Positions 18,276 through 28,941 of a stretch of 42,374 bases of DNA are shown piece by piece. The notes under the pieces were generated by a model. The model was not told where the DNA came from. It did not search any database and saw only the letters and a list, made by a program, of their open reading frames with translations. Each line of letters starts with the position of its first letter. Position 1 is the first letter of the stretch. The stretch is taken from positions 1-42,374 of the IMG/VR virus record IMGVR_UViG_3300046529_001220; one strand, 5' to 3'. Source of the DNA: a virus. The position numbers and the translations under genes were made by a program.

Positions 18276-21200
18276 GTGAGCGATACTCCTGCGCCCCGCA
18301 GCTTCCAGCAAATCCTTGGCGACCTAGTTGACGCCTTTCTGGCGGCCCAGGGGATTTCGAATATTCGGGTGGGTTCGCCCATCCTGAGCATTCTCGAAGC
18401 GACCGCACAGAGCGACCTCCGAAGCTCGCAGGATATTTTCGAGCTGCTGAACAGTATCTCCCTCGACCTGGCCGAAGGCCTGGCCCTGGAGCGCATCGGT
18501 AACGACGAGAATATCTCCAAGATTGAGGCCTCGGCCGCTACCGGCACGGTCACAATTTCGGACAGCAGCTTCACCAAGATTTTCAGCAAGCTGTCGGCCA
18601 CCACCCCCGCACCCATCGTCGGCTCGGTAGCCATCAACGTGGTTGACGCTTCGACCTGGCCGGCATCGGGGCAGGTCTACATCGGCCGCGGAACCCCCAA
18701 CTACGAAGGTCCCCTTGCCTACAGCAGCAAGGTCAATGCGGGCACCCATTGGACCCTGAACCTCTCCTCGGGAACGGTGAGGTTCCACAATACGTCAGAA
18801 ACGGCTATCCTGGCTCAGGGCGGTAACCGAGTCATCGCAGAAAAGACTCAGGTCAACACTCCGCAGGCGAATGTCTCCTCGGCCATCGTGTTCCGCACCC
18901 GCTACGCGCGAACCATCCCCGATGGCGAGACCGAAATTTTCAATGTCCAGGTCGTGGCAGTCAAGGAGGGTATCATCGGCAACGTGCCCGTGGGCGCCAT
19001 CACCGAGTTCCAGACCGCTCCGTTCAACGGCGCCACAGTCACCAATCCAACTCCGTTCTCCAACGGAACGGATACCGAAACGGATGACGACTTTCGCGAG
19101 CGCATCCGTAATGTGCGTCGTTCGCGAGCCCTGGGCACCGCCCTGGCCATCACGACCGCAACCATTGGTATTGTTGCCACGGACGAAAACAAACGCATCA
19201 GCTCGTCTACCTTGGTCAAGCGATTCGGCATTCCCAGCATTCTCTACATCGATGACGGTACCGGCTATGAAGAGCGCACCCAAGGGGTTGCAATTGAAAC
19301 CCTGACGGCTTCGGCTCTGGGTGGCGAGCCCTACTTCGAGACCGACCAGCGTCCCATCGCTCGCGCTTTTGCAATCACCTCAAACGTTGCCCCTTTCACC
19401 CTTGGGGTTGGCGCTCAACTTGCTGTGAGGACAGGCGGCGTGGACTACGTTCACCTGTTCGACCCGGCGGAGTTTCATTCCATCGTCAACGCCTCGGCTT
19501 TCGAAATTGTTGCTTCAATCAACAAAAACCCAGCCCTTGGGTTTCTGGCCCGCACCGCCAACGGCGGCGCCAATGTGGTCATCTTCTCGAAGTCTGAGAC
19601 CAACGAAGACATCGGAGTGGTAGCAGTCACTGACGGCCTGGACGCAAACGTAGCCCTTGGCTTCCCCATCGGTCAGAATTTCACGATGCAGTTGTACAAG
19701 AACGACCGCCTCTTGACCAAGGACGGCCAGGTCGCTGCATATTCTAGCCTCAGCTTCTCCGAATGGAATGCGGTCACGGGCAATCAGACCTTGATTGTCG
19801 CAGTGGATGGTACCGCAGCCGCCACCTACACATTCACTGACCAGGACTTCATCGACGCAGGTACGGGCTTCAACAGTCTCGCACGCAACACCCTCGCGGC
19901 TTGGGCGCTCGTGTTCAACTTCAAGGTTCCTGGCATTACGGCAGTCGAAAATGCTGGCAAGTTGATTCTTACGTCGAACCTAGGCACATCGTCGCGAGCC
20001 CGCGCCTCCATCACTGGCGGCACCCTCGTGACAGCACATTTCTTCTCCATCGGAGAAGTGCATGGTGCGCCGAACGACTACACACTGGACCGAAATGAAG
20101 CCCAAATCCATCTCGCGACTCCCCTGGTTTTGGGTGACCGCCTGACGGTCGGTTCGACCAACACTCGCGCTTTCATTCAATCGGATACCATCGGCACAAC
20201 TACCATTGCTGGAACGGCTAGGCTTTGGTTTGTGGTAGACGGTGACGCTCAAATCGTCAAGACGGGCGTCACGACTGCAACCACCATCACCATTTCTGTC
20301 GGTGCTCTCCACAACAGCGGTGCCCACGCCCTTATCAGCTCGGCCGGCACCCCATTCGCCAACGTGTTGGCAGGCGACTGGGTCATTATCTGGGACCCGT
20401 CCGTAGACGTATCCATGCAGGGCGCGTTCAGGGTTCTAGAATCAGGCCCTTCCATCATTCTCGTTGAACGCCGTCAGAGCGTAGGAGCGCGTATCGGTCA
20501 TCGCACCGTCGCGCTTCAAGCTTCTGGTTCGGACATTTGTCGAGTCCTGACTACCGGCGGTTCCTTGTCCTCCGGATTCTCCCCCACTGACACTTGTGAA
20601 ATTTACGACCCCAACATTCAAGCATCGTTCCCTGTTGCTTCTATGACCGTGCCTCGTGCGTACCACACTTGTACGCTACTTTCTGATGGCAAGGTCTTGG
20701 TGACTGGCGGCAAGGGCATTAACGGCAACCCCCTCGACTCTATCGAAATTTACGACCCGGTGGCAAACACATGGACTGCCAAGGCGAGCACGCTCCCTGA
20801 TACGGTATTTAATCATCAAGCAATTCTACTGGTAGACAACAGCGTGCTTATCTGTGGGGGCGACGACGGCAGCGGCGGTGTCACTACCATCAGAGACTAC
20901 GTTCCAGGTTCGGACACCTTCGTTGGCTTTGGCGCCATGGTTCACCCTCGCGGTAACCACAAAATCGTTTTGCTCCCCAGCAACAACGTACTTGTGGTCG
21001 GTGGATACAACGCGGTCCATGTGGACCAGCTGACCGCAGAAATCATTGACACGACACTGTTCACTTCCGCTCCGACCGGCAGCATGACCCGTGCTCGTTC
21101 GGGTTTCGGCTTGTCTCTTGTTGAAGCGGCTCCCACCAAGGTTCTTGCCGCAGGCAATCGCCTGGGAGCGACGGGCAAGGACACGTACGAGATTTACACC

Positions 21201-24200
21201 ATTGGTGCGGCGACTTGGGGTGCTGAAACCGCGCTGCCAAGCAACTGCGTGTTCGAGGACAAGGACCTTGTTCGAGTCGCAAACGGCAACGTATTTGGAT
21301 TCCATGGCTGGGACAGCACTCTCGCGTTGACCACGGGCAAGAATTTCAAGTACGATGGCACCACGTTCACCAGTTTTATCTCTGCTTCGGCACTGGACAC
21401 TACCGCTCGCTGGCAGGGCCAGTACGTTCATGTTGCCAATGGTACTGCGACCATCAAGAACCTGGTCGTTGCAATTGGTGGCTCAGTCAACTACAACAGC
21501 ACCTGGGGGTATGTTCCTTCGGCATTCATTGAAACCTACGATGCGGTCGGAGCAACCTGGTCTGCTCCAGAACCTGCAGCCGGGTTTGGCATCAACCTGA
21601 CTGGTGCTGGAATGGCATTCGTTCGCACCGACGGTCTCGTACACGAAATGGACGTGGCTCCTGCTGCCAACTACACGGCCAGCTCGATTGTCGGCGTGCT
21701 CAACACCGAATTGGTAGGGGCAAGCGCGGCTGTCTACAAGACCAACCAGCTGCGTGTTTCGACAAATTCGTTTGCTAAGACTGGCGACATCGCTCTCGTT
21801 GCTCAGAACAGCCTCGCTGGTGGAATTGCTCTAGATTCAACCAGCGCGATTGAAAATCTTACCGGCCATATCGGCTCGGTCGAATCAGGGAATAGTGAGC
21901 TGGGAACCCCCTCCTTCCAAGACATGTCTGTGCGCTCGCTCGGACGCGTTGCTGCCGGTATCGAACAACCCGTCCTGAATATTGCCAATGCCGAGGTCGA
22001 CCGTGCCCTCGTTGGACTCAGGAATCAGTGGCTTGGTAGCAATGGCTCGAACGCATTTGGTCCTCCTGCATTTTTCTATCCCCGTGCAGGGTCGAACTAT
22101 GGGTTTCGAACTCGCATCAAGAGTGCAGTTCTTACGGATACCTTGTCGAGGTTGGACGTTCGTTTGGCTCCTGGTGAACCCTGGACCCCGCTGGACCGTG
22201 TATATCTGGCAGCTCCCTACGCAATCGGTCCCAACGATGACTTTGCGGTCACGGCTGACAATGACATCGCCAAGCGCTTCCCTATCCAAATGTGGAGGAA
22301 GCTCAATACGGTCGGTTCGACCTATGCAACCACCAACACGTTCAAGGATGGTGGGGCAGCCGGGGTATCGCTCGCAGTCACCTTCGGCCTGAATTTCAAC
22401 TTCAATGACTTCGCGGTCTACATGGCTGCTCGTGCAGTGGCCTTTACGGTCGCTAACCAGAAGATGCTGTTCCGTTACTACCGCCTCGGAGCGGATGGCA
22501 ACGGTGCCCGTGTTCGCTTCGGCCATCCGACAGGGCCAAACAAACCCTGGACGGTAGTCTCTGTACAGAGCCCCGATGACCTGGTCACGGAAATCACCAT
22601 CCAGCTCAAGAGCGGCGCCCTGCGCACCATTTCCTCCATCAACAACACGACCCGGCTCGGCCAATCCATTACGGCAGTCGACGGCGGTGGTGTCATCACG
22701 ATGCAAGAGGTTTTGAACCTGATTGCTGGTTCGGCTTCTCGTACCACAAACGTCACGACCGTCACTCCAACCCTTCCCGCGGGAGTGACCGACCACGGCT
22801 TCTCGACCAGCGACAAGCTCTGGATTGCTTCGACCGACGTGAATTTCTCGTCCGGCTTGAAGACCATTACCCGCATCAGCGGTACCCAATTCAGCTACCC
22901 GGAAACAGCGGCCGATATCGGGCCGACCGCAAACATCGGTACCGTTTCATTCGACAACCTTGGTGAAGCAAGCTTCACTGGTTCGAGCGCCACGGTCGGC
23001 GACTTCATTCGGCTCAACACTATCGGTGGATACAACAAAACTGCCCGGGTAACGGCTGTGGCCGCTGGCGGGCAAGGTGTGACTGTTTCTCCGGGCGACA
23101 CGGCAGGCGGCGGAAGCCCATCAACCGTCATCACCTGGGCCCCCATCAACGTCCCCTCCAACCTGCAGCTTTTCATCAATCCCGCTGAGACAGCAGGGCA
23201 GGCGGCTGCAGCCATCAACGCGCTTGCTGCTCTCCCCAACCCGACCTGCCCCATCACCGCCACTCTCCTGGGCAACGGTACCGGTCTCGTCGACCGTTCG
23301 ACCGTCGACCTGGTGGACAACTTCCTCTTCTGGTATACGCTTACGGATGGCGTTAACTGGGTTGCTGAAACAACGCCCCCACTTACCATCGTGGGTGATT
23401 ATACCCTGACCTTCAAGAATCCCATCACCGGCAGCTTGTCCACGACTTCTGACTGGGTTGACGAGACGGTACACATTGCTCCTACTACCGCGCAGAACGT
23501 GGTGGACTGGCTGAATGCGCCCACGGTCTCGGGGCTCTTCACGGCGTGCTCCATCCAGACCTCAAACGACGGTAGGAATGTCCAAATCTCGTCCTTGACC
23601 CCGGGCGCCAACGGCGGAGTGCAGGTTCAGGGCGGCTTGGCCAACTCGGTCACTGCTGCGGTGGTCGGTGCCTCGGTATCTATTGCCGCAACAAAGTCTG
23701 TTTCGACCATCAAAACTACCGAATCAGTCGGCATCGGCAAGGGTATGTGGTGCCGAATCGACAACACTGACTCAACCCCCTCGTTCGACATTTTCAACGC
23801 AGGTATGAGTCTCGCTTCGTGGGACGCAGACGGCCTTGTTAGGATGTCAGCCCCCGTGATTAATGCGATTGTATCGCCCATAGCTGCAAAACTGCAATTC
23901 GAACGCCAGGGTGGCTTCATTGCCATCTCAGACATGGGTATCAACTCAAGCCTGGTGCTCACGACCGTGAAGCCGGGTTCGTTTGTTCGTATCACCCCGA
24001 CTGGCTCCCCGACCTTTGGATTCCCACAAGTATCTTCGGCAAACCAGGGCGTTTTCAAGGTCCTCCGTGTCGACCTGACAACCGGCCACGCCAACTCGGG
24101 TACGATTTACATCGAGAATGCTGCAGCCTTTGACGAGCGAGTCGAATGCACCATCGCAGTCTATGGCAAAAACTCAATTATGCCGGGCGATGGGTTCATT

Positions 24201-25004
24201 GTCTCGTCTCCAGTTTTCGGAGCTGGGAACCAGGGCTCCTGGACCGTGACCTCGGTTGGTACCACCACCGCAACCTCGAACGACCCGTTCGCCACCACCG
24301 ACCGATTCACTGTTGATGTTTCCAGTCGTACCCCAGTACCTCAAGGCGCCTCAGCGCCCCTGACCGGTGTCACGGCAGCACTTGTATACGCCACTGAAGC
24401 GGTTCCCAGCTCGTTCATCATGCGAGTGGATGCTGTTGCGCCAAACCAAACCGATGGGTCCTTCACTGACATCCGCTGGGACGACGACATCCATGCATCC
24501 GCAATCGGAGCAGCAGCTGGTTCGATTATCACCGTGCTGGACAAACTCGCCTTCTCGACCAGCTTCGCTGCTGGCCTGGACGGATACTCGTTCAATACCG
24601 GTCTCATCGGCGAAGCTAATAAGGTGGTCTACGGCGACCCCGCAAATACTGCTACCTACCCTGGCGTAGCAGCCGCTGGTGCACAAATCGACATCTCGGG
24701 CCCGCTTGTAAAGCGAATCTCCATCGCCCTCCAGCTCCGTGTCCGTTCGGGGGTGAGCAACAAGGGCGTCGGAGACCGCGTGCGCAGCGCCGTGGCGACC
24801 GTCATCAACCAGTCACCGCACGGTCGGCCGATTTCCTTCAGCTCGATTATTGGAGCTGCAGAGAAAATCGTTGGAATCGGAGCGGTGACCATCGTCTCCC
24901 CCATTTACAATGCTGGGAATGACAGTATTTCGGTTCAGCCATCAGAGAAGCCGCTAATCGTTTCTCTTGAGAACGATATTTCGATAACCTTTAAAGGCGA
25001 TTGA
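18276..25004 (+). CDS. Giant baseplate J-type protein with inserted kelch propeller
   Basis: 2242 residues; the usual J/gp47/gp6 baseplate proteins are 350-650. Residues 1-320 are baseplate J-like (ISNIRVGSPILSILEATAQSDL, GTDTETDDDFRERIRNVRRSRALGTA near 265). The J-type C-terminus is at about 2138-2242 (RISIALQLRVRSGVSNKGVGDRVRSAV). Between them lie several beta-rich repeats and, at about 750-1125, a kelch-like propeller with blades such as HTCTLLSDGKVLVTGGKG, SIEIYDPVANTWTAK and HKIVLLPSNNVLVVGGYN. The core would form the wedge ring that links hub and fibres; the insert probably projects outward. GTG start is at the predicted +1. Confidence 0.85.
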   Translation: MSDTPAPRSFQQILGDLVDAFLAAQGISNIRVGSPILSILEATAQSDLRSSQDIFELLNSISLDLAEGLALERIGNDENISKIEASAATGTVTISDSSFTKIFSKLSATTPAPIVGSVAINVVDASTWPASGQVYIGRGTPNYEGPLAYSSKVNAGTHWTLNLSSGTVRFHNTSETAILAQGGNRVIAEKTQVNTPQANVSSAIVFRTRYARTIPDGETEIFNVQVVAVKEGIIGNVPVGAITEFQTAPFNGATVTNPTPFSNGTDTETDDDFRERIRNVRRSRALGTALAITTATIGIVATDENKRISSSTLVKRFGIPSILYIDDGTGYEERTQGVAIETLTASALGGEPYFETDQRPIARAFAITSNVAPFTLGVGAQLAVRTGGVDYVHLFDPAEFHSIVNASAFEIVASINKNPALGFLARTANGGANVVIFSKSETNEDIGVVAVTDGLDANVALGFPIGQNFTMQLYKNDRLLTKDGQVAAYSSLSFSEWNAVTGNQTLIVAVDGTAAATYTFTDQDFIDAGTGFNSLARNTLAAWALVFNFKVPGITAVENAGKLILTSNLGTSSRARASITGGTLVTAHFFSIGEVHGAPNDYTLDRNEAQIHLATPLVLGDRLTVGSTNTRAFIQSDTIGTTTIAGTARLWFVVDGDAQIVKTGVTTATTITISVGALHNSGAHALISSAGTPFANVLAGDWVIIWDPSVDVSMQGAFRVLESGPSIILVERRQSVGARIGHRTVALQASGSDICRVLTTGGSLSSGFSPTDTCEIYDPNIQASFPVASMTVPRAYHTCTLLSDGKVLVTGGKGINGNPLDSIEIYDPVANTWTAKASTLPDTVFNHQAILLVDNSVLICGGDDGSGGVTTIRDYVPGSDTFVGFGAMVHPRGNHKIVLLPSNNVLVVGGYNAVHVDQLTAEIIDTTLFTSAPTGSMTRARSGFGLSLVEAAPTKVLAAGNRLGATGKDTYEIYTIGAATWGAETALPSNCVFEDKDLVRVANGNVFGFHGWDSTLALTTGKNFKYDGTTFTSFISASALDTTARWQGQYVHVANGTATIKNLVVAIGGSVNYNSTWGYVPSAFIETYDAVGATWSAPEPAAGFGINLTGAGMAFVRTDGLVHEMDVAPAANYTASSIVGVLNTELVGASAAVYKTNQLRVSTNSFAKTGDIALVAQNSLAGGIALDSTSAIENLTGHIGSVESGNSELGTPSFQDMSVRSLGRVAAGIEQPVLNIANAEVDRALVGLRNQWLGSNGSNAFGPPAFFYPRAGSNYGFRTRIKSAVLTDTLSRLDVRLAPGEPWTPLDRVYLAAPYAIGPNDDFAVTADNDIAKRFPIQMWRKLNTVGSTYATTNTFKDGGAAGVSLAVTFGLNFNFNDFAVYMAARAVAFTVANQKMLFRYYRLGADGNGARVRFGHPTGPNKPWTVVSVQSPDDLVTEITIQLKSGALRTISSINNTTRLGQSITAVDGGGVITMQEVLNLIAGSASRTTNVTTVTPTLPAGVTDHGFSTSDKLWIASTDVNFSSGLKTITRISGTQFSYPETAADIGPTANIGTVSFDNLGEASFTGSSATVGDFIRLNTIGGYNKTARVTAVAAGGQGVTVSPGDTAGGGSPSTVITWAPINVPSNLQLFINPAETAGQAAAAINALAALPNPTCPITATLLGNGTGLVDRSTVDLVDNFLFWYTLTDGVNWVAETTPPLTIVGDYTLTFKNPITGSLSTTSDWVDETVHIAPTTAQNVVDWLNAPTVSGLFTACSIQTSNDGRNVQISSLTPGANGGVQVQGGLANSVTAAVVGASVSIAATKSVSTIKTTESVGIGKGMWCRIDNTDSTPSFDIFNAGMSLASWDADGLVRMSAPVINAIVSPIAAKLQFERQGGFIAISDMGINSSLVLTTVKPGSFVRITPTGSPTFGFPQVSSANQGVFKVLRVDLTTGHANSGTIYIENAAAFDERVECTIAVYGKNSIMPGDGFIVSSPVFGAGNQGSWTVTSVGTTTATSNDPFATTDRFTVDVSSRTPVPQGASAPLTGVTAALVYATEAVPSSFIMRVDAVAPNQTDGSFTDIRWDDDIHASAIGAAAGSIITVLDKLAFSTSFAAGLDGYSFNTGLIGEANKVVYGDPANTATYPGVAAAGAQIDISGPLVKRISIALQLRVRSGVSNKGVGDRVRSAVATVINQSPHGRPISFSSIIGAAEKIVGIGAVTIVSPIYNAGNDSISVQPSEKPLIVSLENDISITFKGD

Positions 25005-25010
25005 GCCTAG

Positions 25011-25017
25011 CAATCTT
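25011..25017 (+). promoter_or_regulatory. Class B promoter for 25024-27306
   Basis: CAATCTT followed by exactly six bases and GTG 25024, the predicted +1. Confidence 0.78.
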
Positions 25018-25023
25018 GAGTAG

Positions 25024-27306
25024 GTGAAAAGTCTTCTCAGTGGGGGAGCGGTAAACGACTCTCCTTTCGACGTTTTCAGAAAACACCTGAATCAGGCCCT
25101 GAAGGGGCCGGGGTGGCAGTCGATTGTCGCTGGCATTTCTGCTGGGGACGGCCCTAACTGGGAAAATGCCAGGCTCGCCTTCGACCAGCTCTTTCTCTCG
25201 ACCGCCTCTGGGGAATACCTCGTCAAGCGAGCTTCGGATGTGGGGCAGCGCAACCCGGCCGGCGTTGACCTGTCGGATGAGCTTTTCCGCAAGCTCGCAA
25301 TCGTTTCCAAAACGCGTAAGCTCACGCAGGAAGCCATTCTGGAGGTTCTGGAGGTGTTCTACGGGCGCGACGCTTGTCGAGCTTCCGTGAGTGCGGCGGG
25401 GGCCTCTCCGTATGCTTTGAGCGACCAGGATGACCTGACCGTACTCTTGGACGAAAAGCAGAGCATTACCATCGTTTTCGACCAGGTGAGTTTTCAGGAC
25501 ATCGGAAATGCCACGGCACTGGAAGTGGCTACGGTCATCAACCGGGTCTTGAAGTCATCGCGCACCCAAGCACTTGCAGTATCCATCACGGACGAAAGTA
25601 CAGGGCTTGAGCATGTACGCATCTATTCGGGTAGCCTTGGCCTCAGCTCTAGTGTTCGGGTTACGGGTGGCAAGGCACAGACCCAGCTCTTGTTTCCGAC
25701 CTCGATTTATGAAGCCTCAGGCGGTTCGCCTTTCGCCGTCTGGAACATCACCCTTTCGCCGACCACTCCCGGCAACGTCAGGTTTACCGAAACCCAGGTC
25801 AGCACTCCCTTCGACCTCTTCCTGCTTCAGCCTGGGGACCTTGCCTACATCTACGGCGCTGAGTTCGGGGCGAGCTTCAACCAAGGTACGTTCGTAGTCC
25901 AGGCAGTCGACGTCTCATACTCGGGCGTGACCAAGATTCAATGGTTCGAAATCACGAACCCCGCGGGAACGGCTGCAGCCAGCGTTCCCCAAACCCTTTT
26001 CACCGATTTGATGCTCTTTCGTCCATCTCGAAGCACAGTCTATGACCGCCCCCGTCATGTCATCGTGTCTCAGTCAGCCGACCAGGTGGATATCATCATC
26101 CCGGCGACCACCCAAATTGTGAACCGTACCCCTCCGACGGCTGCCTATCTTAAGAGCCGTGAGGCCCTGGAGGTCACTTCACTGGTTCGCACCGATAGCA
26201 CCCTCACTATCCAAACCGCGACCGCTCACGGCCTTAAGCCTGGGAATCAAATCATCATCGACGATATGATTCCCACGGAAACCGGTCCGTCAACTATCGC
26301 TGGCACACCCAGCGCCGACTACGTCGCGGGCTCTGCAGACGGGACCACTGACGCATCTATCAAGTCGACTACCAGCGAAGCGCACACCTTCGAGGGGGTC
26401 TACCACAAAACGATTCGCTTGCTTGGCGGCGAGCTGATGCTCATTGGTGGTCAGACTCAGGTTGACCTTGTGACCATTGCTCGCAGGACCGACCTCGCAA
26501 TTTTCGAAAAGGTCAGCGAATCGGTCCTTGGCAATGGCGGTCGTCAGCAGACATATCGCTGGCTCGACTTTAGAGGCGCACCGGCCCCAGGGCCCCGGTT
26601 CTGGTTCAAGGCCGATGCTGGCATCAGTCTGTCGGGGTCCGATGTGACCGCATGGGCTGACCAGAGTGGAAACGGCTTCAACGCTTCGGACGCTGGTATG
26701 CCTGGAGGCTCACGCCACCTGCAGTTCAATCCAACGTCCACCAATGGGCTGCCTGGGCTCACGGGTTCACAGGCCGCTAGCCCACAGGCCCTGATTTACA
26801 CTCCCGGCAACGTATACACGGGAGGGGCGCCACGTACGGTCTTCGCTGTGGTGAAGTTTGGAGGCACTGGGGCGTTTGGAAGTCTCGGCGGTTTTGTGTT
26901 CACGTTCCGTCGTAGCGCTCCGGAATTCGGTCTTGGTGTCTTCACGCACGGACCGCCCGACCCACCAGGGCACCAGGTGCTCTACACCGACTTCAGCGCG
27001 CCGACGACAATCGAAGCGACGACGCCAGTGGACTACAGCGGGCAAGCTATGCTACTGCGTTGGCAGACCAACGTCGGAGGCACCACCTTGAGTGTCTTCA
27101 AGAACGGTGTTGCTATCTCCACAGTCACCAATACGCTCGGGGGAGAAATCGGCGATACCGGCTTCATTATTGGCAGCCTCATTAATGACGACGGGCATGC
27201 TGTGTTTGAGGGGGATATTAACGAAATCATTGGGTACGATGGCGTTCTTTCAGGTGGAGATATCACACTCACCGAGAATTACTTGAAAGAGAAGTGGGGC
27301 CTGTAA
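25024..27306 (+). CDS. Tail/baseplate protein with C-terminal LamG-like domain
   Basis: 760 residues. The N-terminal 120 residues are helical (FDVFRKHLNQALKGPG, EYLVKRASDVGQRNPAGVDL, KLTQEAILEVLEVFYG), a pattern seen in the protein that follows baseplate J in many phages. Beta-rich domains fill 120-520. From about 520 a LamG/concanavalin-like lectin fold is clear: FWFKADAGISLSGSDVTAWADQSGNGF at its start and GDINEIIGYDGVLSGGDITLTENYLKEKWGL-type ending. The same module ends the fibre at 35666-39619. It is probably a baseplate-attached fibre or receptor-contacting protein. The stop TAA overlaps the next ATG. Confidence 0.7.
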   Translation: MKSLLSGGAVNDSPFDVFRKHLNQALKGPGWQSIVAGISAGDGPNWENARLAFDQLFLSTASGEYLVKRASDVGQRNPAGVDLSDELFRKLAIVSKTRKLTQEAILEVLEVFYGRDACRASVSAAGASPYALSDQDDLTVLLDEKQSITIVFDQVSFQDIGNATALEVATVINRVLKSSRTQALAVSITDESTGLEHVRIYSGSLGLSSSVRVTGGKAQTQLLFPTSIYEASGGSPFAVWNITLSPTTPGNVRFTETQVSTPFDLFLLQPGDLAYIYGAEFGASFNQGTFVVQAVDVSYSGVTKIQWFEITNPAGTAAASVPQTLFTDLMLFRPSRSTVYDRPRHVIVSQSADQVDIIIPATTQIVNRTPPTAAYLKSREALEVTSLVRTDSTLTIQTATAHGLKPGNQIIIDDMIPTETGPSTIAGTPSADYVAGSADGTTDASIKSTTSEAHTFEGVYHKTIRLLGGELMLIGGQTQVDLVTIARRTDLAIFEKVSESVLGNGGRQQTYRWLDFRGAPAPGPRFWFKADAGISLSGSDVTAWADQSGNGFNASDAGMPGGSRHLQFNPTSTNGLPGLTGSQAASPQALIYTPGNVYTGGAPRTVFAVVKFGGTGAFGSLGGFVFTFRRSAPEFGLGVFTHGPPDPPGHQVLYTDFSAPTTIEATTPVDYSGQAMLLRWQTNVGGTTLSVFKNGVAISTVTNTLGGEIGDTGFIIGSLINDDGHAVFEGDINEIIGYDGVLSGGDITLTENYLKEKWGL

Positions 27307-28937
27307 TGTCGTTCGTCGGATACTCAATAAATCAGCGCTCTTTCGGCGCCTGCCTCCTGTCGGATGGGCGCGTGCTCGCAACCGGGGGCTCCGATGGCGA
27401 CGACGGTACGGGTACGGCATCAAACGGCTGGGACCTGTTCTTTTTCAATGCGGGCTCCATCACCCAGAATCGGGGCACGCTTCCCGTGGCCCGCGCCGCT
27501 CATGGCCAATGTGCATCATTCAACGATGCTATCATCTCTGGTGGTTGGAACACTCCCGGCATCATGCTGGCGTCTACATCCAAATTCACCACTTCTACCA
27601 TGACCTGGTCGGCACTTGCTTCAATGAAGTATGCTCGCATGCATCATGAGTTGGTTCCCTTGTCCAGTTTGTTGAGCATTCTAGCAATCGGCGGGCAGAC
27701 CGCTGGTAAAACCCTGGCAACCTGCGAACGCTATGACCTCATCGGCGACTCATGGGCATTCACGGGCAGCATGGGCTTTGCCCGCGCCGGATTCTCAACC
27801 CAGGTTCTACCCGACGGACGCGTAATGGTTTTTGGCGGGAGGGGCTACAACCCCAGTCTGTCTTCTACCCCTGCTCCTCTGGACAGCACCGAAATTTACG
27901 ACCCCAGGTCGGGCATCTGGATTCCGGGCCCCAAGATGCGGGTGGCCCGTGACAATCCTGTCATCGGCTACCTGGCAAGCAGGAATGCAATCATCGTTTC
28001 TGGCGGAGGCCATCCCTCCATCGACCTGCTCGACCTCAAGACGTTTAAATGGAAGACAGTTAACGCTCCCCTCGCTACCGCGCATACCCAGTCTGTTGGT
28101 GGCATCGCCTCGGATGATACGTTCCTGGTATCCGGTGGCTTGAACGTCAATGCGACCGAGAAGAAAAACTACGTAACCATCCCGGGCTCAGACATCACGT
28201 ATCTGGGCGCAGGCATCAACGAAATTGTTACCGTCGACACCACTCCCAACGGCACGCATCTCACCGCGAAGACACGCAAGTACGACTACAGCGGCACATG
28301 GACCCAAGCCGCTGCGGGAGCATTGGTTACTCCAATGGGTGCCGGACCTGCTACTCCTGGAGTTCCCGGGCCCTTCACCTACGACCTGGCCGCTGGACTG
28401 CCAGTGACTTCCGTTGGTGCGATTATCGCTCAGGACCTCAACGGCGGCCAGCACTACACGTCGCTGGTCCTGGACACCGGCACCGACCCCAATCCGGCGC
28501 TCGCCTTTCCGGACGAGGTTGGCTACCTGGTGTTCGACTTCGGCTTCAAGGACCAAACGGGCCCTGTGAAGTATTTGGGACGCTTGTCTGACACGGAGCT
28601 GTTGCTCGACGTCGGATTCAAATTCCCGACCGACCTCGTCATTGGCGCGAGCGTTATTTTGCTCTCCGGTCGCGCTCCGTGGCAGCCACCACGTGGGCAC
28701 CACCCAGGCAATTTCTACGCGACTGGCTCGGCAGCAGGCCACGTGGCAGCTGAAGCAGCCCTGGACGACACCGTTGCGGCTGGTGTGAATACCAATGTTG
28801 AGGTGGTTTACCCAGGAGACCGTGGACTTGGAGGCGAGGGTTTGCCTGCTTCTGGAACCAATAAATTGTCTGACAAAATCAGTGTTTGGGGTGGCGACGA
28901 CCTGGATGTGGAACTTTCGAAGGCGCGGCAATCTTAA
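27306..28937 (+). CDS. Kelch-repeat tail protein
   Basis: 543 residues from ATG 27306, which overlaps the upstream TAA (TAATG); an in-frame GTG at 27294 is not needed. Residues 10-300 form about six kelch blades (FGACLLSDGRVLATGGSDG, GFSTQVLPDGRVMVFGGRG, STEIYDPRSGIWIPGPKM, NAIIVSGGGHPSIDLLDL), i.e. a beta-propeller. The C-terminal 240 residues differ (DLNGGQHYTSLVLDTGTD, LVFDFGFKDQTGPVKYLG) and may attach it to the baseplate. It resembles the propeller inserted in the J-type protein and may derive from it by duplication. A host-surface or protein-binding role is likely. Confidence 0.72.
   Translation: MSFVGYSINQRSFGACLLSDGRVLATGGSDGDDGTGTASNGWDLFFFNAGSITQNRGTLPVARAAHGQCASFNDAIISGGWNTPGIMLASTSKFTTSTMTWSALASMKYARMHHELVPLSSLLSILAIGGQTAGKTLATCERYDLIGDSWAFTGSMGFARAGFSTQVLPDGRVMVFGGRGYNPSLSSTPAPLDSTEIYDPRSGIWIPGPKMRVARDNPVIGYLASRNAIIVSGGGHPSIDLLDLKTFKWKTVNAPLATAHTQSVGGIASDDTFLVSGGLNVNATEKKNYVTIPGSDITYLGAGINEIVTVDTTPNGTHLTAKTRKYDYSGTWTQAAAGALVTPMGAGPATPGVPGPFTYDLAAGLPVTSVGAIIAQDLNGGQHYTSLVLDTGTDPNPALAFPDEVGYLVFDFGFKDQTGPVKYLGRLSDTELLLDVGFKFPTDLVIGASVILLSGRAPWQPPRGHHPGNFYATGSAAGHVAAEAALDDTVAAGVNTNVEVVYPGDRGLGGEGLPASGTNKLSDKISVWGGDDLDVELSKARQS
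28929..28935 (+). promoter_or_regulatory. Class B promoter for 28942-29703
   Basis: CAATCTT whose last T begins the upstream stop TAA; then exactly six bases and ATG 28942, the predicted +1. Confidence 0.78.
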
Positions 28938-28941
28938 GGTC

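Noticed and set aside
21855-21860. AATCTT inside the J-type baseplate gene
   Set aside because: No start codon or gene boundary follows; expected by chance in 42 kb.
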